Origin: JAFNAG01 sp963739235
Lineage (GTDB): Bacteria > Acidobacteriota > UBA6911
Assembly (NCBI GenBank): GCA_963739235.1
Contig: CAVTZY010000023.1
Coordinates: forward strand, 124,001 to 188,000
Direction of reading: 5' to 3'
Length of the DNA stretch: 64,000 nucleotides
The notes beneath the pieces are model-generated. The model was not told the origin of the DNA. It was given only the letters and a program-made list of their open reading frames with translations, and did no database searches. Shown here one piece after another: positions 18,191 through 27,007 of the stretch (position 1 is the first letter of the stretch; each line of letters starts with the position of its first letter). Position numbers and translations under genes: made by a program.

Positions 18191-20483
18191 AGCGCGAGGC
18201 CCTCCTCCGTATTTCGTACCCGGGTTCGATGGTTGTTTCTCCACCAAACAGAACCGGTGATTTTCGGGCTTCCCTGTATCTATCGAGTGTCTCGATGACG
18301 CGTTCGATCCCCAATTTTCCTTCCTCGCCCAGCATTATTGCCCGAACTGACGCCTGGCGGCACACAAAATCTATTTCTCGAAGGTGCATGGGCGTACTCT
18401 CGACCAGATCGATGATGCTTTCCTGCAAGTCATGATTGGTTCCCAGGTGCTTCTCCCATTGCCGAATTTGGAGGTCCTCGGGCGGAAAGTTGATCTCCAG
18501 CAGTTGGTGGAATTCCGGAAGGAGCAGGAAGTTGCCCCGACACGCGGTCACGACAAAAACAAAGCCGCGGCAATCCCGCAGCTTGTTCAGGAAGCCGCGC
18601 AAAAGCAGCGGCGCATCCTCGCTGCCTTTTATTTTCGCCATCGTAGGGCGGTATGTAGAGAACTGCTCATCGTAATCGACGAAAAGTGAGGCGGAATGGT
18701 GCCCTGGATTTTCCGCAAACGCATATTCCAGCGGGCTGACTTCCACCTGGCCCAGCGGATCGAGGAATCTACTTGCGCCGTCGCAGGAAAGGACTTCCGA
18801 GAGGGAGTACCTTCTTATTCTAAGATCGCAGGCGCAGGCCGTGGCCTCAACTGCCGCAACTCCGACGGCGAGGTCCGCAGTTGTTACCATGACGCTCAGA
18901 CCGTAATTCTGGACGCGGAGCCGTTGCCATGCAGCGGCGAGACCATTGAATTGCTGGCGTTCGGCGGCCCTCAGCGGTAATTCATCAATTTTCAAAGTAG
19001 GCGCGTATGACTCACCCAGCTTGTACTTGTCAAAGGCGCTAACCGACTGATAGTCCGCAATCTGCACAAGGTCGCGCATGTTGACGACGATGCCACCCGA
19101 GCCGTTCCTTCCAATTGCTTCGCTAATGGCGGCGAACAGAGTATTTTTGATCAAGCCGCCGTTGAAATGGTAGTTCCTGGCCAAGCGTGAAAGGTCTACA
19201 TCTGGAGCAAGCTTCACCTTGTCCGGGACAAGCTCCTGCCAAATCTTCCTGCGCAAGGTCTCATCAGGAAATACGAATGGCACCTTCATCGTGATCCTGC
19301 GCTCCAGGGAGGGATCGAGTTGAAACGGCTTGTTTGTCGCCAGGATCGTCATGCAGCTGGCCTTCTCGATTTCGATAAGAAGGATCCTGCTCATCTCCTG
19401 CCCTTCTCCGAATATGTCGTCACACTCATCAAAAAAGACGATTCCATCGTGAAGACGCGCCTCTCGAAAGATGTACTTGATGACATCATCAATCTCATGC
19501 CTCCGTTCGACGCTTTTCAGACTCACCGTAAAGATGATCTTGTTTAGGGCGTTCGCGAGCGCCTTTGCAAGCATCGTCTTGCCAGTGCCCGACGGACCGT
19601 AGAACAGCATCACCAGCCCGGTTCCATATCCATAGAATTCGTCAATTCCAAGCGCAATCCGGCGGGTCCCACCGCTTGCAAAACTCGTGACAAGTCCAAC
19701 GACATCCTTTTTAAGCTGATCCGGCATAATGACCTGTGCCAGCGATACGGTGCTTTTTTCGCGCAGGATGTTTTTGAGCGCAGAATCGTAGAAACAATTG
19801 TCGCCGAGGATGTATCGAACAATGCGCTCGTGCAGGTAGGCGGATTGGGTCAGGATATTGGTCGTCTCGTCGATTCTGCCAAGCAATATGATGATTTCCT
19901 CCCGGATCAGCCCGCCCTCGACACTGAAGTACCTGCGACTTGCGATTTGGTCCCGATAATCGTTACAAAGGATGGCGAGAAGGCTCCCAACCGTGAGGGA
20001 TTCACGGTTTTCATCCGCATCGTAGGCTCTAGCCAAGGCACTCTTGGAGAAGGCCTTCTTAAATGTCGTGCTGGTATTGACCACAAACAGAAGCAAAACG
20101 ATAAGCCGTTCAAACTCCTTCAATGAGTAGGTCTCGCAAAGCTGACTGAAAAGCAGGTGAATTCCCCGCGCCAGCGAATTCTTTTCCCGAGCACGATTTG
20201 TGGCAACGATGCCTTCCAGACGAGCCTCAAGTGATTTTTGTTGCGGTCCGTTACTGAGCATGGAGGATCTCTCGTACTGCCATGCAGGTTCATCGGGCCC
20301 TGGCTCTGCAGTTCCAATGCTCCTTGAATCGGCGAGTTCCAGGCGCAGCAGCACCTCCTGCTCCAAAGCCTGCAGGTGATCCAGGTTGTCCTGAAAAGAG
20401 TCCTGGATTTGGCCTCCTGCCGAAGGGTGTGGAGTCGAAAACGCTGCGGTCTCTCGTGAGATGAATCGGGCTCTGTCATCCAT
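18183..20483 (-). CDS. AAA+ ATPase partnered with ClpP-like protease
   Basis: This 766-residue AAA+ protein has a helical N-terminal region of about 280 residues. An intact AAA+ module follows: Walker A GPSGTGKT (296-303), Walker B IVFFDECDD with Asp352/Glu353, sensor Asn384 (LATNKP) and arginine finger candidates Arg395/Arg396. A second, degenerate AAA-like region lies around residues 490-700 (no P-loop, but FVDYDEQ and FVVTAC at the expected places). It starts at an ATG with GGGAGG only 15 bases after the ClpP-like gene, so it is the obvious unfoldase candidate. The IGF/LGF tripeptide that ClpX and ClpA use to dock on ClpP was not seen, so docking would have to differ. Not ClpX, ClpA, Lon or FtsH. 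Confidence 0.82.
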   Translation of the reverse strand: MDDRARFISRETAAFSTPHPSAGGQIQDSFQDNLDHLQALEQEVLLRLELADSRSIGTAEPGPDEPAWQYERSSMLSNGPQQKSLEARLEGIVATNRAREKNSLARGIHLLFSQLCETYSLKEFERLIVLLLFVVNTSTTFKKAFSKSALARAYDADENRESLTVGSLLAILCNDYRDQIASRRYFSVEGGLIREEIIILLGRIDETTNILTQSAYLHERIVRYILGDNCFYDSALKNILREKSTVSLAQVIMPDQLKKDVVGLVTSFASGGTRRIALGIDEFYGYGTGLVMLFYGPSGTGKTMLAKALANALNKIIFTVSLKSVERRHEIDDVIKYIFREARLHDGIVFFDECDDIFGEGQEMSRILLIEIEKASCMTILATNKPFQLDPSLERRITMKVPFVFPDETLRRKIWQELVPDKVKLAPDVDLSRLARNYHFNGGLIKNTLFAAISEAIGRNGSGGIVVNMRDLVQIADYQSVSAFDKYKLGESYAPTLKIDELPLRAAERQQFNGLAAAWQRLRVQNYGLSVMVTTADLAVGVAAVEATACACDLRIRRYSLSEVLSCDGASRFLDPLGQVEVSPLEYAFAENPGHHSASLFVDYDEQFSTYRPTMAKIKGSEDAPLLLRGFLNKLRDCRGFVFVVTACRGNFLLLPEFHQLLEINFPPEDLQIRQWEKHLGTNHDLQESIIDLVESTPMHLREIDFVCRQASVRAIMLGEEGKLGIERVIETLDRYREARKSPVLFGGETTIEPGYEIRRRASRYD

Positions 20484-20498
20484 GTTTGCCTCCCAGTA

Positions 20499-21065
20499 TC
20501 AGGATCTGCTCCCCAGCGGTTCGACAAGGTCGGCCAAGCCGAATTTGACGGCCTCGTCTGGCGAGAGCCATGTGTCCACGTCCCGTAAGAGCGTCTTCTC
20601 CAGTTCCTCCCTTGACGCGAGGTTTGTGTGCCTCAGGTAATGGTCCACGATCCGGGCATGCATAAGATCCTCCTCCTTACGGCCCGCAATCAGCTGGCTG
20701 TAGTTGCCAACCGTCCATGCCAGGTACCTGTGCGAAAGGACCGACGTCCTGGGAGTGATTACCCTGTGACCTTTGCGGCCGGTCATAAAAACCAGCAAAC
20801 CCATCGAAGCAATCATGCCAATGCCGGTCGTGTAGACCGGGATTCGAGACCATTCGATAAGGTCGATAATGGCAAATCCCGCCGTGCATGAACCGCCGAC
20901 AGAGTGGATGATGAGCTGGATTTGGGCCACGTCACCCTTGATGTTGTACTCGATGATTTCCCTGCAGACGCTTTCCGCCGCGCCTGAATTGATGTCTCCA
21001 GACAGGAAAATGATCCCGTACTCTTTCAGACCGGTTTCCTTGTCCTCGTTTCCGTTGTTTTTCAT
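20499..21065 (-). CDS. ClpP-like serine protease (non-housekeeping)
   Basis: A 188-residue member of the ClpP/crotonase-fold family. The catalytic triad is complete: Ser87 in GMIASMG, His112 in TSVLSHRY and Asp179 in FGLADLV. The strand motif IIFLSGDIN and the oxyanion segment IHSVGGSCTAGF are also present. The ATG at 21065 is preceded by GGAGG, and no propeptide is obvious. It differs from housekeeping ClpP in the handle region and has a short charged N-terminus (MKNNGNEDKETG). It is the first gene of the minus-strand operon with the AAA+ and DUF2779 genes and is divergent from the WYL regulator, so expression is probably controlled by that regulator (inference). Confidence 0.88.
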   Translation of the reverse strand: MKNNGNEDKETGLKEYGIIFLSGDINSGAAESVCREIIEYNIKGDVAQIQLIIHSVGGSCTAGFAIIDLIEWSRIPVYTTGIGMIASMGLLVFMTGRKGHRVITPRTSVLSHRYLAWTVGNYSQLIAGRKEEDLMHARIVDHYLRHTNLASREELEKTLLRDVDTWLSPDEAVKFGLADLVEPLGSRS

Positions 21066-21184
21066 GCTTTCCTCCATTAGGCTACAGAGCGTTCCTTGCA
21101 GGAAGTGCCTGTTCCGTGCTGCTATAGATACAGAGGGACTGTTGCATTTTTGGCTACATCCCTGAAAAAAAGTGGGAGGTCGTA

Positions 21185-22216
21185 ATGCGCGGCAAGCTAT
21201 TGGTCCGGTTTCACAGGGCCCTGCAGCTGATCGGCAGAGCACAAGGCGCCTCGATTCGGGATTTGACGAGCGAACTGGGAATCGACCGCACTTCCGTGTA
21301 CCGGCTGTTCCGAACAATTGAAGACATGGGATTTCCGCTGTATGAGGACAAGACGCCGCTCGAAAGGGTCAAGCGGTGGAAGTTCCTTGACTCAGGTTCC
21401 GGGAGGCGGCGAGCCGGCGTAGACGAATTGAGGGTTTCGCGATCAGAATTGATCGCCCTCACCTTCATCCGGGGATATGCGCGTCTCTACAGAGGGACGG
21501 CCCTTGAGGACGACGTCAGTGCTGCGTTCGACAAGATCTGCAGTTCGCTGTCCCCCCAACTCGCGACACAGCTCAAGCGGGTCCAGTCTCTTTTTATACC
21601 GTCGGTCAAATTCGCCAAGGACTACTCTGGCAAAGACGACGTCATCGACTCGCTGACCGAAGCGATCCTCCAGCAGAGGACTTGCCTCATCCAGTATCAC
21701 TCGTTCTCGAATGGCCGGCGCAAGAAATTCTCCATAGATCCGCTTCACTTCTTTGAGCACAGCGGCGGGTTGTACCTCTTCGCCAACGCCACGGACTTCG
21801 GGGACATACGCACTCTGGCGGTGGAGCGAATCGAGGAGATCGAGATTACAGAAACTGCGTTCACTTACCCGGAAGAATTCGACCCAGAGAAGTGGCTGGA
21901 GGAGGCCTTTACCATTTTTGGGGATGACCAGTTCGAAGCACGCATTTGGTTTTCTGCTGATCAAGCCAAGTACATCAAGGAGAGAACGTGGGCAAAGCAG
22001 CAAAGAATCCTTGACCACATGGATGGTTCCGTCATCCTCGAAATGACCACTTCCGGGCGTTGGGACGTAATGCGCTGGGTCCTGGGTTTTGGGTCGCAGG
22101 CGGAAATACTGGGACCCGAAGATCTTCGCGAGGAAACCTCCTTGGTATTGCAGGCCGCCAGTAGCCGTTATGCTGGAGGGAGCGCCGCGCAAGCGCCGCA
22201 ATCTCCTCATGGCTAA
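21185..22216 (+). CDS. WYL-domain transcriptional regulator
   Basis: A 343-residue regulator with an N-terminal winged helix-turn-helix (residues 1-60, RDLTSELGIDRTSVYRLF). A WYL domain follows at about 145-215 (CLIQYHSFSNGRRKKFSIDP, LYLFANATDFGDIRTLAVER), with the WCX region at the C-terminus (ARIWFSADQAKYIKER). The ATG at 21185 follows GGGAGG. WYL proteins sense nucleic acid or nucleotide ligands in several defence and DNA-repair systems (family knowledge). It is divergent from the ClpP-like/AAA+/nuclease operon with a 119-base gap, so it is the likely regulator of that operon. The ISAzo13-like element is inserted 70 bases after its stop. Confidence 0.88.
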   Translation: MRGKLLVRFHRALQLIGRAQGASIRDLTSELGIDRTSVYRLFRTIEDMGFPLYEDKTPLERVKRWKFLDSGSGRRRAGVDELRVSRSELIALTFIRGYARLYRGTALEDDVSAAFDKICSSLSPQLATQLKRVQSLFIPSVKFAKDYSGKDDVIDSLTEAILQQRTCLIQYHSFSNGRRKKFSIDPLHFFEHSGGLYLFANATDFGDIRTLAVERIEEIEITETAFTYPEEFDPEKWLEEAFTIFGDDQFEARIWFSADQAKYIKERTWAKQQRILDHMDGSVILEMTTSGRWDVMRWVLGFGSQAEILGPEDLREETSLVLQAASSRYAGGSAAQAPQSPHG

Positions 22217-22414
22217 AATCACCTGCAGTATGATGCGAACAAAGTCCTGCATGACAGACAAAGAAATGGTTCGGAAGGATCCTTAGCGCCTGCGCAAAAA
22301 TAACTTCACATTCTGCGGAGCAACTATCCCAAAGGTCGTTTACGCATCTTGATCGTCTATGGGCATCAAATGGCCATTTATCAATAAATTTATGAGATGG
22401 TTGGGAATCATGGG

Positions 22415-22466
22415 TGTGGTATAATTCGTCCTGGTAGACTCTTTTCAGGAGGAACTATACCACATG
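22415..22466 (+). promoter_or_regulatory. Inverted repeat bracketing the ISAzo13-like promoter and RBS
   Basis: TGTGGTATA (22415-22423) contains the start of a TATAAT box (22420-22425). Its exact inverted copy TATACCACA (22456-22464) overlaps the first base of the ATG at 22464. An AGGAGG ribosome-binding site lies between them. The layout matches that seen at the IS1380 and the 38-kb transposon. Confidence 0.6.
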
Positions 22467-23216
22467 GTATTTGATCCGAATGTCCTTCGATCCTTCCTGC
22501 ATCAAGAGAGGATTGCCACGCTCCCGGAGCTGAAGCAAGCTTTGGGAAGCATGGCTACCATGACCGTGTTTCGAAAGCTCAAGGCGTTAGGCTACCGCAC
22601 GAGCTATTCGCACCGCGGGAGATACTACACGCTGGTGAACATTCCCCGGTTCGACGAGCGAGGTCTCTGGACTTGCCGCGCCGTATGGTTTTCGCGCGAC
22701 GGCAGCCTGCTCACCACCGCCCGGCGGTTTGTGAACGATTCCGATGCTGGGCTTACCGCCGGGGAATTGCAGGCGCTACTGAATGTCGAGGTCAAGGAAT
22801 CGCTTCTGGTGCTGTACCGTCGAGGGCAAATTGCCCGCGAGGAAATCGGCGGCGTCCTTGTGCACTTTTCTACTGAGCCTGGGGTACGGCGCGAGCAATG
22901 GCTGCGCCGCCAGAGTCCGGCGGGTGCGCTGGAGGTGGGCGACTCGGCGGCGGGCGAAGGGCTGGCGCCGGAAATGAAGGCCGCGATCATTCTGTTTTTC
23001 AGCTTGCTGGATGAGAAACAGAGGCGGGTGTATGCGGGCTTGGAGGCCCAGAAGCTCGGATACGGCGGCGATATCAAGATTGCGGACTTTCTGGGGTTGG
23101 ACGTGCACACAGTGTCGCGTGGGCGCCGGGAACTCTTTGGAGACCGTGTCCAGCGGGAAAGGATTCGCCGTCAGGGCGGTGGGCGCCCGGCTGCGGAAAA
23201 AAAACGCCGGAAGTGA
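22464..23216 (+). CDS. ISAzo13-like element ORF1: helper DNA-binding domain plus transposase N-terminus
   Basis: A 250-residue protein with two parts. Residues 1-150 (LPELKQALGSMATMTVFRKL, SYSHRGRYYTL) form a winged-helix-like domain strongly similar to the first protein of the 38-kb transposon. Residues 170-250 (IKIADFLGLDVHTVSRGRRE) are the usual N-terminal DNA-binding part of ISAzo13 transposases. The frame ends soon after a run of eight A residues (23197-23204). A -1 slip there would give EKKTPEVIACISDLLKHETA, the normal ISAzo13 continuation. So ORF1 alone is probably a short regulatory product, and the fusion is the transposase. Confidence 0.8.
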   Translation: MVFDPNVLRSFLHQERIATLPELKQALGSMATMTVFRKLKALGYRTSYSHRGRYYTLVNIPRFDERGLWTCRAVWFSRDGSLLTTARRFVNDSDAGLTAGELQALLNVEVKESLLVLYRRGQIAREEIGGVLVHFSTEPGVRREQWLRRQSPAGALEVGDSAAGEGLAPEMKAAIILFFSLLDEKQRRVYAGLEAQKLGYGGDIKIADFLGLDVHTVSRGRRELFGDRVQRERIRRQGGGRPAAEKKRRK

Positions 23217-24169
23217 TCGCATGCATTTCGGACCTGCTCAAACACGAAACGGCTGGCGATCCGATGAAGGGTCTGAAGTGGACCCGAAGGACAACCAGGA
23301 AAATCGCTCGAGAACTGCGTCGGCTGCAGATCCGTGTTAGTGCCAACACGGTGCGCCGGTTGTTGAAGCGGATGGGGTTCTCCTTGCGCGTGAACCACAA
23401 GAGACTGGAGTCAGGGAACAAGAATCCGCCGCCCCGCCGGGTACGAAACCAGCAGTTTTTATACATCGGCCGGAAAAGGGAGGAGTTCTCCTCCAACGGA
23501 AAGCCTGTCATCAGCGTGGACGCGAAAAAGAAGGAGATGGTCGGGGCCTTCAAGAATCCCGGGGTGTCGTGGCAACGCGAACCGCAGATCGTCAACGACC
23601 ACGACTTCCGCAGCGATGCCGAGGGGATGGCGATTCCCTATGGCATCTACGATACGCGGACCAATCATGGTTTCGTGGTGGTCGGGACCAGCACCGAAAC
23701 GCCCGCCTTCGCAGTGGACGCAATCGTTTCCTGGTGGAAAAGTCGGGGCGGCAGTATCTATCCTGATGCAGATGAACTCCTGATCTTGGCAGACTGTGGC
23801 GGCGGCAACAGCGCCCGTGCGCGTGGATGGAAGTATCACCTGCAACACCGGTTCTGCAATCCTTACGGGCTGAAGGTGACCGTCTGTCATTATCCGCCTG
23901 GCGCATCAAAATGGAATCCGATCGAGCACCGCCTGTTTTCCCAGATTAGCAAGAACTGGGCAGGCAAGCCGCTGGAAAGCTATGAGACTGTGATCAAGTA
24001 TATTCACTCGACTACTACCTCGGGCGGATTGAAGGTCAACGCCTGGTTGTCACTGAAGCGTTATGAAAAGGGCGAAGAGATCTCCAACGTAGAGATGAAG
24101 CGGCTCATGCTTGCCGGCCACAAGACGCTACCGGCATGGAATTACACGTTGACGCCGAGCAGAATGTGA
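23213..24169 (+). CDS. ISAzo13-family DDE transposase, catalytic part (ORF2)
   Basis: This 318-codon frame encodes the DDE catalytic region (Rhodopirellula-type DDE domain). Features are GLKWTRRTTRKIARELR with its HTH, the first Asp in VISVDAKKKEMVG, the second in ILADCGGGNSARA and a Glu in KWNPIEHRLFS. Its GTG overlaps the ORF1 stop by four bases (GTGA), but in-frame continuity with ORF1 through the A8 slippery site at 23197-23204 is the more likely route of expression. No internal disruption is seen, so the element could be active. Confidence 0.87.
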   Translation: MIACISDLLKHETAGDPMKGLKWTRRTTRKIARELRRLQIRVSANTVRRLLKRMGFSLRVNHKRLESGNKNPPPRRVRNQQFLYIGRKREEFSSNGKPVISVDAKKKEMVGAFKNPGVSWQREPQIVNDHDFRSDAEGMAIPYGIYDTRTNHGFVVVGTSTETPAFAVDAIVSWWKSRGGSIYPDADELLILADCGGGNSARARGWKYHLQHRFCNPYGLKVTVCHYPPGASKWNPIEHRLFSQISKNWAGKPLESYETVIKYIHSTTTSGGLKVNAWLSLKRYEKGEEISNVEMKRLMLAGHKTLPAWNYTLTPSRM

Positions 24170-24192
24170 AGTTATTTTTGCGCAGGCGCTTA

Positions 24193-24530
24193 GCTGGCAG
24201 CGCCCGCCTTCCCAATGGCGCAAGATGCGGCCGACGACCCGTGGGCCGGTAATAAAAGAGACGATCTGCATGCGGGCGCCACAGGGGCATATCAGTGGGT
24301 CCGCTTCGAAGATTTTTCTCAGGAGGCGCGCCCACGTGCTCCGGGCTTCCCTGGAGAAGTCGGAATTGTCCTGCTCCGGGTGTGAGTTTGCCGCGGCGCG
24401 GTCGCCAAGGGCCGACGAAAGAGTGACTCTGGCCCGGTTCGAGCAGGGGCCGCAAAAGCGTTGGCTATGGCGCCTGGGATCGGGGATGTGAGTGCTGATG
24501 CGGTGAATCCACTCCAGCGGATCGAGCGTA
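24193..24530 (-). pseudogene. IS91-family transposase C-terminal remnant
   Basis: Minus-strand residues such as DPLEWIHRISTHIP, DNSDFSREARSTWARLL, FEADPLICPCGARMQIVSFIT and PRVVGRILRHWEG match the C-terminus of the IS91-like copies at 45.6 and 51.2 kb. The N-terminal part is missing, and the ISAzo13-like element has inserted at its end. It is more diverged than the other two copies, so probably the oldest insertion. Confidence 0.75.
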
Positions 24531-24536
24531 GGGTGC

Positions 24537-25001
24537 CTACTTCGCTGACCCGTCCCACTCTTCCCACTGCAATCGCAGGCGCTCAAGTTGGCCTTGCGGG
24601 TAGTAACAGGGTGCCCAAGCCTTAATTCCTTGCAACTTCTCGGTCTCCTGGGCTTGGGTAACGCATTGGGCAACCACTATGGAGGATTCCAGAAATGCTT
24701 CCAGACCGTTAATCTTCGGGTCGTATCGAACGAAAACATAGAAGTTATTGGGGGCGCACCATTCGGAGTAGCGTGTCCCGATGGGCCAGAAACCAACGCG
24801 ACTGCGCGAGGTCTTAACCTGGAGGTTGGCTGGCCGCATGCCTTCCCGGTTCACGACAACAATATCAACGCCAGCGGTGTTGCGGATTGTGGGAAGGGCG
24901 ATCAGCCCCCGCAGGCTTAGCTGGGACGCGACAAAGTGGACCCCTGCGGCACCAATGAGCGACTTGTCACGGGTCGGATAGTCTGCCTTCTCTTTCTTCA
25001 T
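24537..25001 (-). CDS. Small PD-(D/E)XK-like hypothetical protein
   Basis: A 154-residue protein starting MKKEKADYPTRDKSLIGAAG with GGGGTGA upstream. It shows the pattern of small restriction-fold proteins (DUF4365-like): GVHFVASQLSLRG, then Asp in AGVDIVVVNREG, and NLQVKTSRS in place of the E-x-K motif. Later segments (NNFYVFVRYDP) complete the fold. No methyltransferase is adjacent. It is the last gene of a minus-strand series of unknown small genes. Nuclease activity is plausible but the glutamate of the motif is replaced by Gln. Confidence 0.6.
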   Translation of the reverse strand: MKKEKADYPTRDKSLIGAAGVHFVASQLSLRGLIALPTIRNTAGVDIVVVNREGMRPANLQVKTSRSRVGFWPIGTRYSEWCAPNNFYVFVRYDPKINGLEAFLESSIVVAQCVTQAQETEKLQGIKAWAPCYYPQGQLERLRLQWEEWDGSAK

Positions 25002-25038
25002 ATTTCACCCCTGACGACCGGCATTGGGTGAGCGGGAT

Positions 25039-25299
25039 TCATTCCCCAGCGCGGGGCTTCAGTTTCAGCTTGCTTTTGTTTTCCTCCATGAAGGTTCGCA
25101 GTTCATCGGCGCGGGCCAGCAGCCGCGTCCACTGTTCGTAATAGAGCGTCACCGGAAACCTCCCGAGGCCGTAAACGCTGATGGCTCCCTTTTCACTCAC
25201 ACGGAATTCCAGCGCCGCCGGTTTCTTGGCCTGAGCTTGCTGTTCCAGCTCCGCGATCCGTTTCAGCAACTCCTCTTTAGTCGGTTCCGACTCTGCCAT
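25039..25299 (-). CDS. Conserved small hypothetical protein
   Basis: An 86-residue protein from the ATG at 25299 (AGGAGACC upstream). It has an N-terminal coiled coil (EELLKRIAELEQQAQAK) followed by a compact segment SEKGAISVYGLGRFPVTLYY that I associate with a widespread conserved hypothetical family. The C-terminus is basic. No signal peptide. It probably belongs to the minus-strand series from 28.1 to 24.5 kb. Function unknown. Confidence 0.65.
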   Translation of the reverse strand: MAESEPTKEELLKRIAELEQQAQAKKPAALEFRVSEKGAISVYGLGRFPVTLYYEQWTRLLARADELRTFMEENKSKLKLKPRAGE

Positions 25300-25598
25300 G
25301 ATGGTCTCCTGTTCTGCCACGCATTTTGCGTGATATGAGCTGTTCAAGTCCTGATCGATTTGGTCTTCGATCTTACAGCAGTGTCGATGGGGCGGAACAG
25401 GAGAATTTGGTTGGGTGGCTGGACGCCGAGGTACTCGCCTGGGTCAATTCGCGTTTCAAAGATGAGAACTGACAGGCGGGGTCGTGGAATCTCAATCGTT
25501 TCAACGCGGCCGGGATTTTGGCGAATGACACCATGTCGCTGCAGGTGAAACCCATCGGGAATCTCCTCTTAGTCGCTCTCGCACAATTTCCGAGGCGT
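25300..25598 (-). other. Gap with a possible small broken reading frame
   Basis: A minus-strand frame ending at 25344 reads DGFHLQRHGVIRQNPG and later RPRLSVLIFETR, which looks protein-like, but it has no proper start codon after its RBS-like GAGGAG. The alternative frame starting MGFTCSDM has the better start but an unconvincing composition. Possibly a small gene with a frameshift near its start. Confidence 0.3.
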
Positions 25599-26954
25599 CT
25601 ACTCATCTGTGGATTGCCTGGGGCTCCATCGCGCCTTTGCCCTCTCCAAGAATGAGGGCTGCGAGCCCGGCTTTTTGCCTGCCACCATATCCTCGAATTC
25701 CGCTATGAAACCCTTCTTGCGATAGTGTTCAGATCGGATGTCATGCACAAGGCCAAGCCATACAGAGTTGCGTCCCGCTCTTTCATAGCAGCGCTTCGCG
25801 TTTTTGAAATCTGAGAGGGCCTCACGATAGTACTTGCTCTTCTTTCGCTTCAGTATGCGCATCCCCTGGGCGCACCAGAGCCGCGCGGAAATCTCGGGTT
25901 GTGTCTTGGCCAGCTTTTTCGCCGTTCGCTCAATAACATAGTGGCTTTCGGCTTCGAGGGCATCATCGCTTGCCTGGCGCAGGCGATCGACAAGACGTTC
26001 GACTTCCCCGGTCGATAGATGCAGCTCGATGAACGCGCTGAGGTTTGAGTCTGTCGCCGCCTCGATGGCCTTCTTGTGCCACGAAGGCCGGTCTATCCTC
26101 GGCACGAACTTCATCAGCTCGTCATAGGAGAGCCTGCTGGGATACTTCTGATATTCGATCCACGCCGCATCGAGTGCTTCATTACCCCGACCCGCCCTCG
26201 CGAGTAGTTCGCGCTTGAGCCGGGTGAGGTCATGCCCCGCTGCGGAGCTATATGGCGTGTCCTTGTCGATTTCTAGACCGCGAGCAACCCAGGCAAGCGC
26301 ATCCTCGAATTTGCGCCGCGTGAGGAGAATCCTGGCAATTGCGAGGCAATCCGGAACCGCGAGTCCCGTCAGTTCGGCGAGATTTGCGTAGGCTTCAACA
26401 TTTTTTTGCTGCAGGTAGATCGCTTGCAAAACCTCGCCCCAATGTCGCTGGGCGGACGTTGGCCGCCGCTGCGCCGGATCGTGCGATGTGGCCGCAAACC
26501 CCCTGTCAAATCGCGCGCGAACCTGCCGCTCGAATGCCGCCAGCCCAGCCTTGTTAAATACCTTGGCCGTCTCCCGCTCAATCTGGTGGAGGAGGCAGAA
26601 GGGATCATGGTCCATCCAGAAGAGAAGGCGTGTGGCGGTCTCATCCGGATCGACACCCGCGGCCTGACGCGAATTGATCCAACCGCATACGAGACCGTCC
26701 ACGAACACGCCGAAGGACCCGCCCGAATCGTCGATCTCATTGGCCTTCTCATTGCAGCCGGCGAGGAAGGCTTCATAGAGCGAGGCTGCGCGGGTGGGTT
26801 CGTTCGTGACGAGCTTGGCAATCTCGCTCTCAACCTCTTCGAGATTGCGCACAAAGCTGAAGCAATTGTTGTAGGAAATGAAATGGTCCGGATCTAAGGC
26901 GCATTCTATCTTCCGTTCTATTGGATCTAATATTTGACGAGGCCGTTTACTCAT
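25599..26954 (-). CDS. DUF6880-like helical repeat protein
   Basis: A 451-residue soluble protein, start MSKRPRQILDPIERKIECAL at 26954. The middle (LLFWMDHDPFCLLHQIER, KAGLAAFERQVRARF) resembles the DUF6880 family. The rest is a series of TPR-like helical pairs (IARILLTRRKFEDALAWVAR, LKRELLARAGRGNEALDAAW). No enzyme motif, signal peptide or membrane segment. It follows the small hypothetical gene at 27008 by 53 bases. The family is of unknown function; a scaffold or SWIM-protein partner role is only a guess. Confidence 0.6.
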   Translation of the reverse strand: MSKRPRQILDPIERKIECALDPDHFISYNNCFSFVRNLEEVESEIAKLVTNEPTRAASLYEAFLAGCNEKANEIDDSGGSFGVFVDGLVCGWINSRQAAGVDPDETATRLLFWMDHDPFCLLHQIERETAKVFNKAGLAAFERQVRARFDRGFAATSHDPAQRRPTSAQRHWGEVLQAIYLQQKNVEAYANLAELTGLAVPDCLAIARILLTRRKFEDALAWVARGLEIDKDTPYSSAAGHDLTRLKRELLARAGRGNEALDAAWIEYQKYPSRLSYDELMKFVPRIDRPSWHKKAIEAATDSNLSAFIELHLSTGEVERLVDRLRQASDDALEAESHYVIERTAKKLAKTQPEISARLWCAQGMRILKRKKSKYYREALSDFKNAKRCYERAGRNSVWLGLVHDIRSEHYRKKGFIAEFEDMVAGKKPGSQPSFLERAKARWSPRQSTDE

Positions 26955-27007
26955 CTCTTCTTCTCGAATGGAGCTTGAAAGCAGAACTCTGGTTCGCTGA
27001 GCGCGGT

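Larger units (their letters stand above)
22287..24189 (+). mobile_element. ISAzo13-like insertion sequence with 3-bp target duplication
   Basis: Long perfect inverted repeats lie at 22287-22317 and 24159-24189, beginning GCGCCTGCGCAAAAATAAC. The trinucleotide TTA flanks both sides (22284-22286 and 24190-24192) and fits a target duplication. The element is 1903 bases and carries two overlapping frames joined by a -1 frameshift site. The right side truncates an older IS91 remnant. It looks complete and recent. Confidence 0.85.

Noticed and set aside
18200..20480. Assigning the AAA+ protein as ClpX or ClpA
   Set aside because: Domain order and length differ, no zinc-binding N-domain or IGF-type loop was seen, and the second AAA region lacks a P-loop.
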